Shown here piece by piece: positions 44,978 to 53,805 of a stretch of 64,000 nt of DNA. Source of the DNA: Chryseobacterium sp. ON_d1 (GTDB taxonomy: Bacteria > Bacteroidota > Bacteroidia > Flavobacteriales > Weeksellaceae); assembly GCF_006829085.1 (NCBI RefSeq), contig NZ_BJTC01000007.1:110121-174120 (forward strand), read 5' to 3'. Under the pieces are notes generated by a model. It searched no databases, was not told the origin of the DNA, and worked only from the letters and a program-made list of their open reading frames with translations. The number at the start of each line of letters is the position of its first letter. Position 1 is the stretch's first letter. The translations under genes were made by a program, and so were the position numbers.

Positions 44978-46450
44978 ATGATAAGTCTATCGAAGCAAGG
45001 AAGTTATTTTATCAAACCGGCATTAATAATTATACTATCGATAAGTTCAACACTAAATTTCTTTGGGCAGACAAAGGATCTTAAACCTGCTCAGAAATAT
45101 CCTGCAGATAGTTTACGTCTATGGACCTCAGGATTAATGGATGAAATTAGCAAAAAGCACCCTGGATTCTACAGATATACAGACAGGGAAAAATTTGGAT
45201 TTTTGATTGATTCCACTAAGCAGAGCATTCAGGATTCCTTAACCCAGCTACAGTATTACAGGAAGCTGAAACCATTATTTGCTAAAATCGGATGCCTGCA
45301 TACCGGAATTGAGCTGCCGGAAGAATATAAAGCTTATCTTAATACTTCTAATACTTTGTTGCCGTTAGAACTTTTCGTGGATGTCAAAAATCAGAAAGTA
45401 TTGGTTTCAAAAAATTACTCGGAAAATAAAGAGGTTATGCAGGGGGCAGAGTTGGTTTCAATTAATGGAACTCCTGTTCCGGTAGTATTAAAAAAACTGC
45501 TTAGTGCGATTCCTTCAGACGGATATAACCAAACGGAAAAAATACTTTTGCTGAATTACAGATTTCCATTTTGGTATCAGGAAATAATAGATGCTCCTAA
45601 AGTTTTTAAAGTTGTTGTGAGATCAGAAGGTACTGATCAGGCCTTTGAGCTAAACGGTGTTTCCAAAGATGTGTTTCCTCCTTTGGAGCAGCTTGAAAAG
45701 AACTATCATGGGGCACTTGAGTTCGAAATAAAAAATAAGATGGCTATTTTAAAAGTTCATTCCTTTGCCGATACCGCAATAAAGCAAAGCGGGCAGAATT
45801 TTAAGAAATTTATCAGGGAAGTATTTGAGACATTACAACAACAGAATATCAGGGATCTTATCATTGATGTACGAAACAATACAGGAGGAACGGATGATAA
45901 TGCAGCTTTACTGGCGTCTTTCTTTTTTGACAAGACCTTCAGGTATTGGGATGAGATTGAAGTTACAGAAGGTGTAGCTAAAGAGATCAAAGGCGTCAAC
46001 AAGATCTTCTACAAAAAACCAGAAGAAAATAACGGGTTGTATCTCTGGAAAAAATCCTGGATCACCAAAGAATTCGATTACTACGAGCCGCAGAAACCTG
46101 CCAAAATGAATTTTAAGGGAAACAGCTATCTGTTAACCAATGGTCTGTGTCTTTCATCCTGTGCTGATTTTACAGCCGTGATGTCATATAACAAAAAAGC
46201 TGTAGTGATCGGGCAGGAGACGGGTGGCGGTTATCAAGGCAATACAAGCGGAATGCTGAGCAGAGCTAAAATTCCAACAGGATTGGTTATCACTATACCT
46301 CTGCAGAAATACACCAATGCGGTTGATCTGAATAAAAACTTCGGCCGCGGTACAATACCGGATCATGAAATAGCAGCTACGTTCGAAAATTGGATCAATA
46401 AGCAGGATGTTGAACTGGATGATACGATTCAATTGATAAATAAAAAGTGA
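44978..46450 (+). CDS. exported S41-family peptidase-like protein
   Basis: 490 residues with signal peptide to NFFGQ (about 31). Layout: an N-terminal helical region (SLRLWTSGLMDEISKKHPGF), a PDZ-like part (VQGAELVSINGTPVP), and the S41 tail-specific protease fold (RDLIIDVRNNTGGTDDNAALL, then YLLTNGLCLSSCADFTAVMS with the likely catalytic Ser, and VVIGQETGGGYQGNT). The Lys of the Ser/Lys pair cannot be placed with certainty. Probably a periplasmic or outer-membrane peptidase. A different frame at 44896-45084 overlaps its start and is spurious. Confidence 0.88.
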   Translation: MISLSKQGSYFIKPALIIILSISSTLNFFGQTKDLKPAQKYPADSLRLWTSGLMDEISKKHPGFYRYTDREKFGFLIDSTKQSIQDSLTQLQYYRKLKPLFAKIGCLHTGIELPEEYKAYLNTSNTLLPLELFVDVKNQKVLVSKNYSENKEVMQGAELVSINGTPVPVVLKKLLSAIPSDGYNQTEKILLLNYRFPFWYQEIIDAPKVFKVVVRSEGTDQAFELNGVSKDVFPPLEQLEKNYHGALEFEIKNKMAILKVHSFADTAIKQSGQNFKKFIREVFETLQQQNIRDLIIDVRNNTGGTDDNAALLASFFFDKTFRYWDEIEVTEGVAKEIKGVNKIFYKKPEENNGLYLWKKSWITKEFDYYEPQKPAKMNFKGNSYLLTNGLCLSSCADFTAVMSYNKKAVVIGQETGGGYQGNTSGMLSRAKIPTGLVITIPLQKYTNAVDLNKNFGRGTIPDHEIAATFENWINKQDVELDDTIQLINKK

Positions 46451-46613
46451 CAGAGTTTGGATGTAGCAAAACCTATGCGATCAAACCGATCATATAAAAA
46501 TCAGGAATGTGAAAACTGGAATTAATTTGAGCGTTATGGCGGAACTTATTGCTAATGTGTAGAAATTATAAAAATGTACCCAACTACCGGAGAACTCTAA
46601 AAATAAATGATAT

Positions 46614-47279
46614 ATGAAAAAATATTTGATAATCATATTTTTAAGCTTTATAGCATTAGGCTGCAGATCCAGCCAAATTTCTGATGCTGACAAAAAAACT
46701 ATTCTGGATGAATTGAATTACATCTATACCATTGACCAAAAATATGCAGGCCTTCCTTTTCCGGAATTGAAAGAAAAATATGGAGAGAAAAAAGTCTGGG
46801 ATGTATTCCTGAAAATGAGAGACAGTGTTGGACTTGAAAACCAAAACAGAATAAAAAGACTCTATGAAAAATATGGCTATCTGGGGTATGATAAAATCGG
46901 TGAAAAAGAAACCCAGTTTTGGATTTCAATCCAGCATGCGGATAATGATGTTCTGTTTCAGCAAGAAATGCTGAAAGTGCTGAAAAAAGAAATTAGGAAA
47001 AAGAATGCCGACAGAAGTCATTATGCCATGCTGGAGGACAGAATAGCAGTTAATCAAAAGAAAAAGCAACGTTTTGGCTCACAGGTAACCTATAACAAAA
47101 TTGGGCAGGCTATTCCCAAATACGGACTTGTAGACAGTGCCCGGGTCGACAAATGGAGAGCCCGCTATCATTTACCTTCTTTCAAAAAATATTATAATGA
47201 TATGACTGTTATGCATTTCGAAATGAATAAGGACCGACTTAGCAAGGCAGGTATACATGAACCTGTATTATATAAATAA
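46614..47279 (+). CDS. DUF6624-type lipoprotein
   Basis: 221 residues; MKKYLIIIFLSFIALGC gives a lipid-anchored Cys17. The DUF6624 pattern is visible: WISIQHADNDVLFQQEMLKV, then HYAMLEDRIAVNQKKKQRFGSQ and a final DKWRARYHLPSFKKYYNDM. The function of the family is unknown; members cluster near exported enzymes. 163 bases after the S41 gene. Confidence 0.8.
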   Translation: MKKYLIIIFLSFIALGCRSSQISDADKKTILDELNYIYTIDQKYAGLPFPELKEKYGEKKVWDVFLKMRDSVGLENQNRIKRLYEKYGYLGYDKIGEKETQFWISIQHADNDVLFQQEMLKVLKKEIRKKNADRSHYAMLEDRIAVNQKKKQRFGSQVTYNKIGQAIPKYGLVDSARVDKWRARYHLPSFKKYYNDMTVMHFEMNKDRLSKAGIHEPVLYK

Positions 47280-47329
47280 AGCGGGTTTTCAAATCGACAA
47301 ATGTTTATGGTGATCATGATACCTGGTTT

Positions 47330-48526
47330 CTATTTATTTGACATTTGTTTCAGATAGCTGTCATAGTTGAAATAAGGTTCATGGGCAAGGGAATTTGGTT
47401 TCAGATACAGTGTTCCTTTTTTGTTGTCTAAGATCACATTAAAGTGCTTTAAAATCTGATTACCAAATAAACTTGCTTTGGCATTTGGTACAGCAGGATT
47501 GGAAGCATTGGTTACAATGTCTTTAAATTGTATCCCGGCAATAAAAGCATCCAGCCGAATTATTTTCCGTCCGTTGACTACCGTGAGCGGATTCAATTCT
47601 TCCCAATTGTTTTTTGACCCCGTAAAATCATTTCCAATCAACATAGAACCGTCTCTTCCGGTATCAAAAAGGAACCATGAGCTGTACTTTTTGTTGTTGT
47701 GTACAATTTCAGCATTGAACATCGGTCGGTTTTGAACATAATACACAGGCATTTTTTTATAATCTCCGGCTTTATTGGGCAGGTTTTCATAAATAGTGAG
47801 TTCCTTCTTATCGTAATCAATCCCGATTATCTTATCCCGGAAAAATCCATTTCCGATAATGATGTCTTCAGAATCATCCATATTTCCAACCTCAGTCAGT
47901 TCAATATTATTCCACTGCAAACCGGATATCGTCACTTGATTATTCAGACTTGTTTTCTCTTTGTTTAGCCCATGTGTATTGCTTACCATTTTGTGTGAAG
48001 AGAATTCTAAACCTATTTTTTCTGAAGATTTTCTGTTGACAACGCTGGTTCCTGCGCCCATATCAAGCTGTAAAAGCACATCTTTATGGTTGACTTGTCC
48101 ATTTAAGTAAATCCTGGAATTGAGTAATGTGAAAGGTACACGAATTGGATAGCTGTTTTTTGTTTCAAGATGAGCAGCATCAGGAGGAAGAACAGATGCA
48201 ATCTGGATATGACAACTGTCTTTACTGTTAAGTAAAACCACAAAATCATATTTTTTTTGAGGTTGGGTATTGATGATCAATTCGTCCTGATCAGTTGTGA
48301 ACTTTATAACACTTTTTTGGAAAGGAATATTGACGTAATAAATATCAGGATTAACTCCAGCCTCCAAATGCCAATCCATTTTAACGTTCTCTCCATCACT
48401 GATTAAGGCTTTTTCTGAAGCAGATTTGATCGTTCTGATTTTTTGCTGTGCATAACTGATTTGCATTCCTACAATAAACATCACCAAAATTTTAAAGAAC
48501 CGGTATTTAATATCTGATCTTTTCAT
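47330..48526 (-). CDS. retropepsin-like aspartyl protease family protein
   Basis: 398 residues from ATG 48526 (an in-frame ATG at 48535 adds three). Signal peptide to ISYAQQ (about 28). Two retropepsin-like halves can be seen: LLQLDMGAGTSVVNRK, where the usual DTGA is DMGA, and WFLFDTGRDGSMLIG with a normal DTG. Each is followed by a GxxxFGxxxL-type flap region, the second being SLFGNQILKHFNVILD. Likely a periplasmic aspartic protease with a weakened first half, or a binding protein derived from one. Confidence 0.82.
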   Translation of the reverse strand: MKRSDIKYRFFKILVMFIVGMQISYAQQKIRTIKSASEKALISDGENVKMDWHLEAGVNPDIYYVNIPFQKSVIKFTTDQDELIINTQPQKKYDFVVLLNSKDSCHIQIASVLPPDAAHLETKNSYPIRVPFTLLNSRIYLNGQVNHKDVLLQLDMGAGTSVVNRKSSEKIGLEFSSHKMVSNTHGLNKEKTSLNNQVTISGLQWNNIELTEVGNMDDSEDIIIGNGFFRDKIIGIDYDKKELTIYENLPNKAGDYKKMPVYYVQNRPMFNAEIVHNNKKYSSWFLFDTGRDGSMLIGNDFTGSKNNWEELNPLTVVNGRKIIRLDAFIAGIQFKDIVTNASNPAVPNAKASLFGNQILKHFNVILDNKKGTLYLKPNSLAHEPYFNYDSYLKQMSNK

Positions 48527-48625
48527 GACATACATTTTTGAGCAAAGAAATGCAGTAAATCTCTAGAATAAGAAAATAATACATGTCAATGTCACGTCAA
48601 TACCCCGCCAGTTACCTGCCTTAGA

Positions 48626-49168
48626 TTATAAGATGTTGATATTCGGTGAAATACGGTTAGAGTCTCCTTTTGCTAAAATGATCGCATTTCGGATGATTAT
48701 AACCCCATTTATACCGATCCAAAGAATAGGAATGAGCATTTTTGCATTACTTTTCACCCCGAACCAATCGTTCAGAATTAAAATAAAAATGAACAGTATG
48801 ATACCGATCAATATCCAAATGATCTGTATCGAGAGGAGTTGTTTATTGACCTGATTCAGTTGTTTTTTCCAAAGAATAAGAACAATCGGAACAAGGATAT
48901 TTAACGGCGGAAAACAAATAAAAGGTAATACAGAAAGATTCACGATTTTATTCCACTGCATATTTTGTTTTTCATCTTTAGGAATTTCGTTCTTTTCAAA
49001 GTAAGCTTCGTCCACCTGCAAAGCTTTGGCAAGAGCCTTTAGCGTAAAGGCTCTTGGTACCTGCCCGGATTCTATCCGCTGAATGGTTCTCACAGAAATA
49101 CCTGAAATTTTTGCCAGTTCCTCCTGTGTAAGACAAAGTTTTTCCCGCTGTTCTGTTAATTTTGACAT
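48626..49168 (-). CDS. XRE-family regulator with C-terminal membrane segments
   Basis: 180 residues. An XRE HTH spans about 5-60 (LCLTQEELAKISGISVRTIQRIESGQ), then a short linker and four hydrophobic segments (LSVLPFICFPPLNILVPIVLILW, IWILIGIILFIFILILN, AKMLIPILWIGINGVIIIRN). Membrane-tied XRE regulators of this type are common in Flavobacteriia. Its promoter should lie in 49169-49260. No target is obvious; the retropepsin-like gene follows on the same strand after 90 bases. Confidence 0.88.
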   Translation of the reverse strand: MSKLTEQREKLCLTQEELAKISGISVRTIQRIESGQVPRAFTLKALAKALQVDEAYFEKNEIPKDEKQNMQWNKIVNLSVLPFICFPPLNILVPIVLILWKKQLNQVNKQLLSIQIIWILIGIILFIFILILNDWFGVKSNAKMLIPILWIGINGVIIIRNAIILAKGDSNRISPNINIL

Positions 49169-49330
49169 GTTTTACCCTTTAGTTATGCTAAGGTAATTAT
49201 TTTAAACTCGATGATTTTGAAAAAAAAGAAAATACTTGAGCATTATAAGATTTATCCAGACCAATGGTAAATTCTAACGGGTGAAATTTTCTTTTTGTAT
49301 ATCCACAGACATTTTCTTTATAAATCTCTG

Positions 49331-49352
49331 CCGTACGAATACTTTCGTGTGG
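49331..49352. repeat. 22-bp hairpin repeat, first copy
   Basis: CCGTACGAATACTTTCGTGT plus GG folds as CCGTACGAA/TTCGTGTGG with two G-T pairs. A second copy at 63937-63958 differs at two or three bases and sits in a similar T/A-rich context. Both are intergenic. Confidence 0.5.
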
Positions 49353-49420
49353 CATTTATTATCCGACAGGATAAAAAATCCAATATTTAGAAACTGTTCA
49401 TACCCTTCGATTAAAAGGAA

Positions 49421-49495
49421 AAAAGACGCCGACTAAAGAGAGTTGGCGCCTTTTGGCTATTTGTGATCTCAACGAATGTATATTAGGAAATAGGT
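49421..49495 (-). repeat. dispersed repeat copy R6, acting as terminator of the DapB-like gene
   Basis: AAAAGACGCCGACT (49421-49434) pairs with AGTTGGCGCCTTTT (49441-49454) around AAAGAG. The tail GTGATCTCAACGAATGTATA after it is a degenerate form of the shared tail. Read on the minus strand it ends the 49543-50346 transcript with a T run. Confidence 0.65.
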
Positions 49496-49542
49496 CCAAG
49501 TGAAATTTTATTCCCCGGGAAATTTTCTTTTTGTTTTTCCTG

Positions 49543-50346
49543 TTAAAATTCCATTATTGAGTCTAATCCTCTTCGTAAACCTTTGAAAGTATCAATGTTT
49601 TTGATGGCAAGTAATACTCCTTTTACATAAGGCTCCGCACTTTCTCCGGAATCATGTCTCAGTATTAATTTTTCTCCCTTGAGTCCAAAGATGGTTTCGA
49701 CAGCGAGAGTGTGGCCAGGCAGACGAACAGCATGAACCTGTATGCCGTTTATTGTTGCGCCTCTTGTTTCTTTATTTCCTATGGTATCATCTATTGCTAC
49801 GGATAGTTTAGGCTTTTGAACTTTAGAAAGACGATAAGCCAGTTCTGCCACTGTTCCGCTTGGGGCATCAATTTTTTTAGCATCCGCATAGTCAATGATC
49901 TCATAGTGGGGGATATATTTTGCTGCCATTTCAGCAAACTTTTGCAATAAAACAACAGTTAATGCAAAGTTCCCTGCAGCAAGAACAGAAGTATCATTTT
50001 CATTGGCAATACGTTCGATTTCTTCATAATCTTTATCAGTTAATCCTGAAGTTCCAATGATGACTTTTTTGCCTTTTTGTAAAGCAGTGTGGATATTATG
50101 CTTTGCTATCTCCGGCTTGGTAAAATCTACAAGAATATCAAATTCTACATTTTCTATTGCATCTTCTATAGATTTAAACAATGGAATATTATTGTCCGAT
50201 TTTAATGACAGAATCTCTGACAGATTTTTCCCATCTTGAGATAAAGAAAGTCCGCCAGTTAATATTATTTCGTCATTATTTAAAATTGATCTGCTAATTT
50301 CAGAACCCGCCCATCCCGTGGCTCCTGCAACAAAAACTTTTTTCAT
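49543..50346 (-). CDS. dihydrodipicolinate reductase (DapB)-like protein lacking the catalytic His
   Basis: 267 residues. Rossmann motif VAGATGWAGSEI at the start, then DFTKPE, VIIGTSGLTDKDYEEI, SVLAAGNFALTVVLL, EIIDYADAKKIDAPSGT, and PGHTLAVETIFGLKGEKLILRHDSG. This is the order of DapB, which makes tetrahydrodipicolinate in lysine and cell-wall precursor synthesis. However, the catalytic block usually reads HH(x)xK-x-DAPSGT, and here both His are replaced (ADAKK-I-DAPSGT); only the Lys is kept. It may be a paralogue with another dehydrogenase role. Divergent from an AraC regulator 247 bases away, unusual for a housekeeping dapB. Confidence 0.8.
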   Translation of the reverse strand: MKKVFVAGATGWAGSEISRSILNNDEIILTGGLSLSQDGKNLSEILSLKSDNNIPLFKSIEDAIENVEFDILVDFTKPEIAKHNIHTALQKGKKVIIGTSGLTDKDYEEIERIANENDTSVLAAGNFALTVVLLQKFAEMAAKYIPHYEIIDYADAKKIDAPSGTVAELAYRLSKVQKPKLSVAIDDTIGNKETRGATINGIQVHAVRLPGHTLAVETIFGLKGEKLILRHDSGESAEPYVKGVLLAIKNIDTFKGLRRGLDSIMEF

Positions 50347-50559
50347 AATGTTATTTTTTTATGTTATTCTATCTCAAAGATAGCTTGAATTTCGACAGTT
50401 GAGTTGCCTGGTATAGAATATGCACCCAGGCTGCTCTGTATGTTTTTTTTACTGAACAGAATAATAAGTGTTTAATAATGATATTGTTAGGGTTGTGTAA
50501 AAATAAAACATGTTTTCATTTTAATTATGATAATACAAATGTACAATCGATGTTTTTAT

Positions 50560-50567
50560 TAAATTTG
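50560..50567 (+). promoter_or_regulatory. -7 promoter box for the AraC gene at 50594
   Basis: TAAATTTG lies 26 bases before the ATG; no clear -33 TTG is seen at the right distance. The start is also marked by AGG three bases before the ATG. Confidence 0.45.
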
Positions 50568-50593
50568 CCAAAATTATTATATAAAACGCCAGG

Positions 50594-51385
50594 ATGAAAT
50601 GTGGATTATTAGAAAAAAGACAAGGGGAATTTGATGATGAAATTGGAATTGCTGCTTATGTCTGGTATGAGAAAGACTGGACACATGATGACTATGATCA
50701 TGTTCACCAAAGATATCAGCTGACTTATGTGGAAGAGGGATATCAGTATTTTCACATTGAGAATAAAATTTATCTTGTTCCACAAAATCATCTAATTTGG
50801 ATTCCTTCAGGTAAAAGACATCTTACTCAGTCGGAAGCTGGCACAGTTAACCTTATGGTTATCTTATTCAAAGAAGTTTTTGACAATGACTTTTATAATG
50901 AAGTACATGTCTTTTCTGCACCGTCTGTTTTGAAAGAAATGCTTCAATATGCTTCAAAATGGAATAAACTATTGGATGAAAATGAAGAGCAGGGATATTT
51001 CTTAACAGCTTTATTGAGTAGTCTTCCTCATTTCTGTACAGAGAAAAAAGGTTTACAAATCCCGATTCCAGTTGATTCAAGGCTCCTCCCTGTATGTAAT
51101 TATATTAATAAGAATTATATGGAACAGCTAAGCATAGATACCTTAGCTGATATATCCTTAATGTCTATAAGAAGCCTTCAGCGTATATTCAAACGGGAAA
51201 CAGGCATTACTGTCCAAAAATATATACAGCTGATCCGTATTTTAAAAAGTATTGAGCTAATCAATACAGGACAATATACTTTAAGTCAGATAGCTTTAAT
51301 GATTGGTTATAAAAGTCTATCAGCCTTTACCACTTCCTACTTTGGGATTATGAAAGAAAAAGCAAGAATCAGTGGTAAATTTTAA
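50594..51385 (+). CDS. AraC-family regulator with cupin-type sensor domain
   Basis: 263 residues: an N-terminal cupin (HVHQRYQLTYVEEGYQYFHI, VPQNHLIWIPSGKRH) and a C-terminal AraC domain (SIDTLADISLMSIRSLQRIFK, TLSQIALMIGYKSLSAFTTSY). The cupin His-containing motif is typical of regulators that bind a small ligand. Divergent from the DapB-like gene, its likely target. Confidence 0.92.
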   Translation: MKCGLLEKRQGEFDDEIGIAAYVWYEKDWTHDDYDHVHQRYQLTYVEEGYQYFHIENKIYLVPQNHLIWIPSGKRHLTQSEAGTVNLMVILFKEVFDNDFYNEVHVFSAPSVLKEMLQYASKWNKLLDENEEQGYFLTALLSSLPHFCTEKKGLQIPIPVDSRLLPVCNYINKNYMEQLSIDTLADISLMSIRSLQRIFKRETGITVQKYIQLIRILKSIELINTGQYTLSQIALMIGYKSLSAFTTSYFGIMKEKARISGKF

Positions 51386-51450
51386 AATTCTGATCTTAAT
51401 ACTAATTGTAAAAAATATAGACTTTTGTAGTTAATAAATTCTTTAAAATT

Positions 51451-51963
51451 TCATAGATCCAGTACATAATATAGTACATCCTCCGTTGTACCATCAAGCC
51501 AGCTCATGCTCTCCTCATGCGTAAAAATAAAGCCCATGCGCTGGTTTGCTGCTTTTGAAGCAAGATTGCTTTTACGGTGGCTAACAGACAATCTTCTTAA
51601 TCCTAACTGGTAGGCACTCTGCATTCTTATCTGGTACAGGAGTGAAGAAAGTCCCTGGCCTCTAAATTCTTTCTTAATATATGATTGTCCCAAATATGCT
51701 TCTTCAGGGTTCAATAGAAGCATACTTGTCATGCCTATCGGCTGATTATTTTTAAATAGGCCGTAAACCAGTCTGGGATTTTTAATTCGTTGTTCCCATT
51801 CAATATCTGTGAGCTCAGCTTCGGGCGGATTGCTGACTCTGAACATTGCAGGTTCAGTCTTAATAGCCTCTAATCGCATAGCTTTATATAGCTGTGCTTC
51901 ATTTTCTTTAAGCTGCCGGATTTTAAAATCACCTTTTTCCAGTTGAAGCTGCTTATCTTCCAT
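51451..51963 (-). CDS. GNAT-family N-acetyltransferase
   Basis: 170 residues from ATG 51963 (MEDKQLQLEKGDF); an upstream ATG at 51987 adds eight hydrophobic residues. The GNAT core is clear: FKIRQLKENEAQLYKAMRLE at the N-terminus, LNPEEAYLGQSYIKKEFRGQ-GLSSLLYQ with the R/Q-G-x-G-L acetyl-CoA loop, RRLSVSHRKSNLASKAANQR and MGFIFTHEE. Probably modifies a small amine or antibiotic; no closer assignment. Confidence 0.92.
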   Translation of the reverse strand: MEDKQLQLEKGDFKIRQLKENEAQLYKAMRLEAIKTEPAMFRVSNPPEAELTDIEWEQRIKNPRLVYGLFKNNQPIGMTSMLLLNPEEAYLGQSYIKKEFRGQGLSSLLYQIRMQSAYQLGLRRLSVSHRKSNLASKAANQRMGFIFTHEESMSWLDGTTEDVLYYVLDL

Positions 51964-52109
51964 ATCTATATTTAAAAGTAAAAACAATTTGTAAAATTAT
52001 TTAAAAAATATTTGTTTTCATTGGCTGAATATTGCAAATCATTAACCTGGCAACAATGTAAAATGTAGCTATAGAAATTGACTGACAGAAGATTTTTAAC
52101 TATAAAAAT

Positions 52110-52913
52110 TTAAGAAACTAAAGAGCTCGGGGCAATCCCGAATTGCTTTTTGAAAGCAAATGAAAAATGGGAGAGGTTTTCAAATCCTACCTCATAGCAA
52201 ACTTCCAATGGCCTTTTTTTCTTTTCAGTGATCTGGTAATAAGCAAGCTCCAAACGTTTATGTGTTAACCACCGTTGTGGCGTCATGGTGAAAGCCTTTT
52301 TGAAATCCCGCTTAAATGTTGTAAGGCTTCTGCCCGTGAGGTAACCAAACTTTTCCAGCGGAAGATTGAACATAAAATTCTTTTCCATATAGTCTACAAG
52401 ATTGATTTTTCCGGGCTCTTCAAAATTGGCAAGCACATGATCGATTTCTTGGTTCAGGGTTCTGAGAATACTGATGGCTTCGGTAATTTTAATGGAAGCA
52501 ATATCCACAGGGATGTCCTTCATGTCAAAATAGGGAATAAGCGATGCCAGGCAACTTTCCAGCAGAGGGTGATTATTGAAACAAAAAATCTTCGGTGAAT
52601 TTTTGGGTTGAGGATTTATGTTCTTGTCTGCATAAAAATTTTTTAATGTTTCTAATGATAAATGCATGACCACTGTTTTGTGGGGTTCACCGTCTTTAGG
52701 ATAATTGATAATAGTAGCTAACTGATTTCTGGGAATTAGAAAAATATCCCCTTTTCCAAATATATAGGAAGCATCAGCCTGTACAATCTTGGTTTCTCCT
52801 GAAAGAAACCAGACCAGCATATGCTCATCAAACATAATGTCCGATTTGAAAAACTTGTCTTCGTAGCTTGAAAGTTTTATATCTTCGGTAATGTATCGGG
52901 CTTGGTATTCCAT
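52110..52913 (-). CDS. AraC-family regulator
   Basis: 267 residues: cupin-like sensor (HMLVWFLSGETKIVQADASY, GDIFLIPRNQLATI) and AraC HTH (LPLEKFGYLTGRSLTTFKRDFK, RPLEVCYEVGFENLSHFSFAFKKQFG). It lies 109 bases downstream of two SDR genes on the same strand and may be transcribed with them or control them through the paired repeats at 54857-54893. Confidence 0.92.
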   Translation of the reverse strand: MEYQARYITEDIKLSSYEDKFFKSDIMFDEHMLVWFLSGETKIVQADASYIFGKGDIFLIPRNQLATIINYPKDGEPHKTVVMHLSLETLKNFYADKNINPQPKNSPKIFCFNNHPLLESCLASLIPYFDMKDIPVDIASIKITEAISILRTLNQEIDHVLANFEEPGKINLVDYMEKNFMFNLPLEKFGYLTGRSLTTFKRDFKKAFTMTPQRWLTHKRLELAYYQITEKKKRPLEVCYEVGFENLSHFSFAFKKQFGIAPSSLVS

Positions 52914-53022
52914 GATTTTTGTTTTTTTAAGAAGGAAATCAATAAGGTAAAGATAAGAAATAACATTATTTACTTTGTTTAAAAGTTCATGGTAAGAGAA
53001 GCAAAATGGCTATCTTGCCTCT

Positions 53023-53751
53023 CTAAATAGATTGTCCGCCATCCACCAGAAAGTTGGCTCCGGTCAGAAAACCTGCATTTTCACTTGTTAAATAATGGAT
53101 CATATCAGCGACTTCTTCTGCTTTTCCCATTCTTCCCATTGGAATGCTTTGTATCAGATGACTTTCCAATTCTTCATTCAAACCGATTTTATCCATGATT
53201 TCTGTCGCTATGGGGCCTGGACTTACAGCATTAATGCGTATTTTTCTCGAAGCCAGTTCAAGGGCCGCTATTTTTACAACTGCATTGATCGCAGCTTTAC
53301 TGGCTGCATATATAGAAGCGCTTTGTGGCGAAATGGTTGCAGAAGTAGAAGAAAGCATAATGACAGAAGCGCCATCATTAAGTAACGGAATAAAGCGACT
53401 CAATGTAAAAAAAGCTCCTTTGAAATTCACATTCATGATTTCGTCAAATAAACTTTCTGTTGTCTGCTCAATGGTGGAAAATTTTGTAATACCAGCGTTG
53501 ATAAGCAAGATATCAACTTTTCCAAATTGTTGCTTTATTTGACTGACTAGATTTTCTATATCATTTAATTTCGACTGTTCAGCAGTCATTGGTGTTGCAT
53601 TCAATTCATCAGCAGCTTTCTCAATAGCTTCTTTCCGTCTTCCGGTGATGATAATGTGGGCGCCGTTTTCTTTTAGCTTTTTGGCTGTGGCATAGCCAAT
53701 ACCGCTGTTACCACCGGTAATAACGGCTATTTTACCATTTAGATTTTTCAT
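53023..53751 (-). CDS. SDR family oxidoreductase
   Basis: 242 residues from ATG 53751; an earlier ATG at 53787 adds twelve residues without family similarity. TGGNSGIG cofactor motif (residues 11-18), NAGI, Ser in MLSSTSA and YAASKAA for Tyr/Lys, and a C-terminal GANFLVDGGQSI typical of the FabG-like group. The gene follows the SDR at 53806 after 54 bases and is probably in one operon with it. Confidence 0.92.
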   Translation of the reverse strand: MKNLNGKIAVITGGNSGIGYATAKKLKENGAHIIITGRRKEAIEKAADELNATPMTAEQSKLNDIENLVSQIKQQFGKVDILLINAGITKFSTIEQTTESLFDEIMNVNFKGAFFTLSRFIPLLNDGASVIMLSSTSATISPQSASIYAASKAAINAVVKIAALELASRKIRINAVSPGPIATEIMDKIGLNEELESHLIQSIPMGRMGKAEEVADMIHYLTSENAGFLTGANFLVDGGQSI

Positions 53752-53805
53752 TTTTTTGCTTTTTAGGACTGAGTTACATAAAAACATTCAGAGAATTATC
53801 AGTAT

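Noticed and set aside
44896..45084. 62-codon plus-strand frame
   Set aside because: It overlaps the signal peptide of the S41 peptidase in another frame and has no recognisable character.
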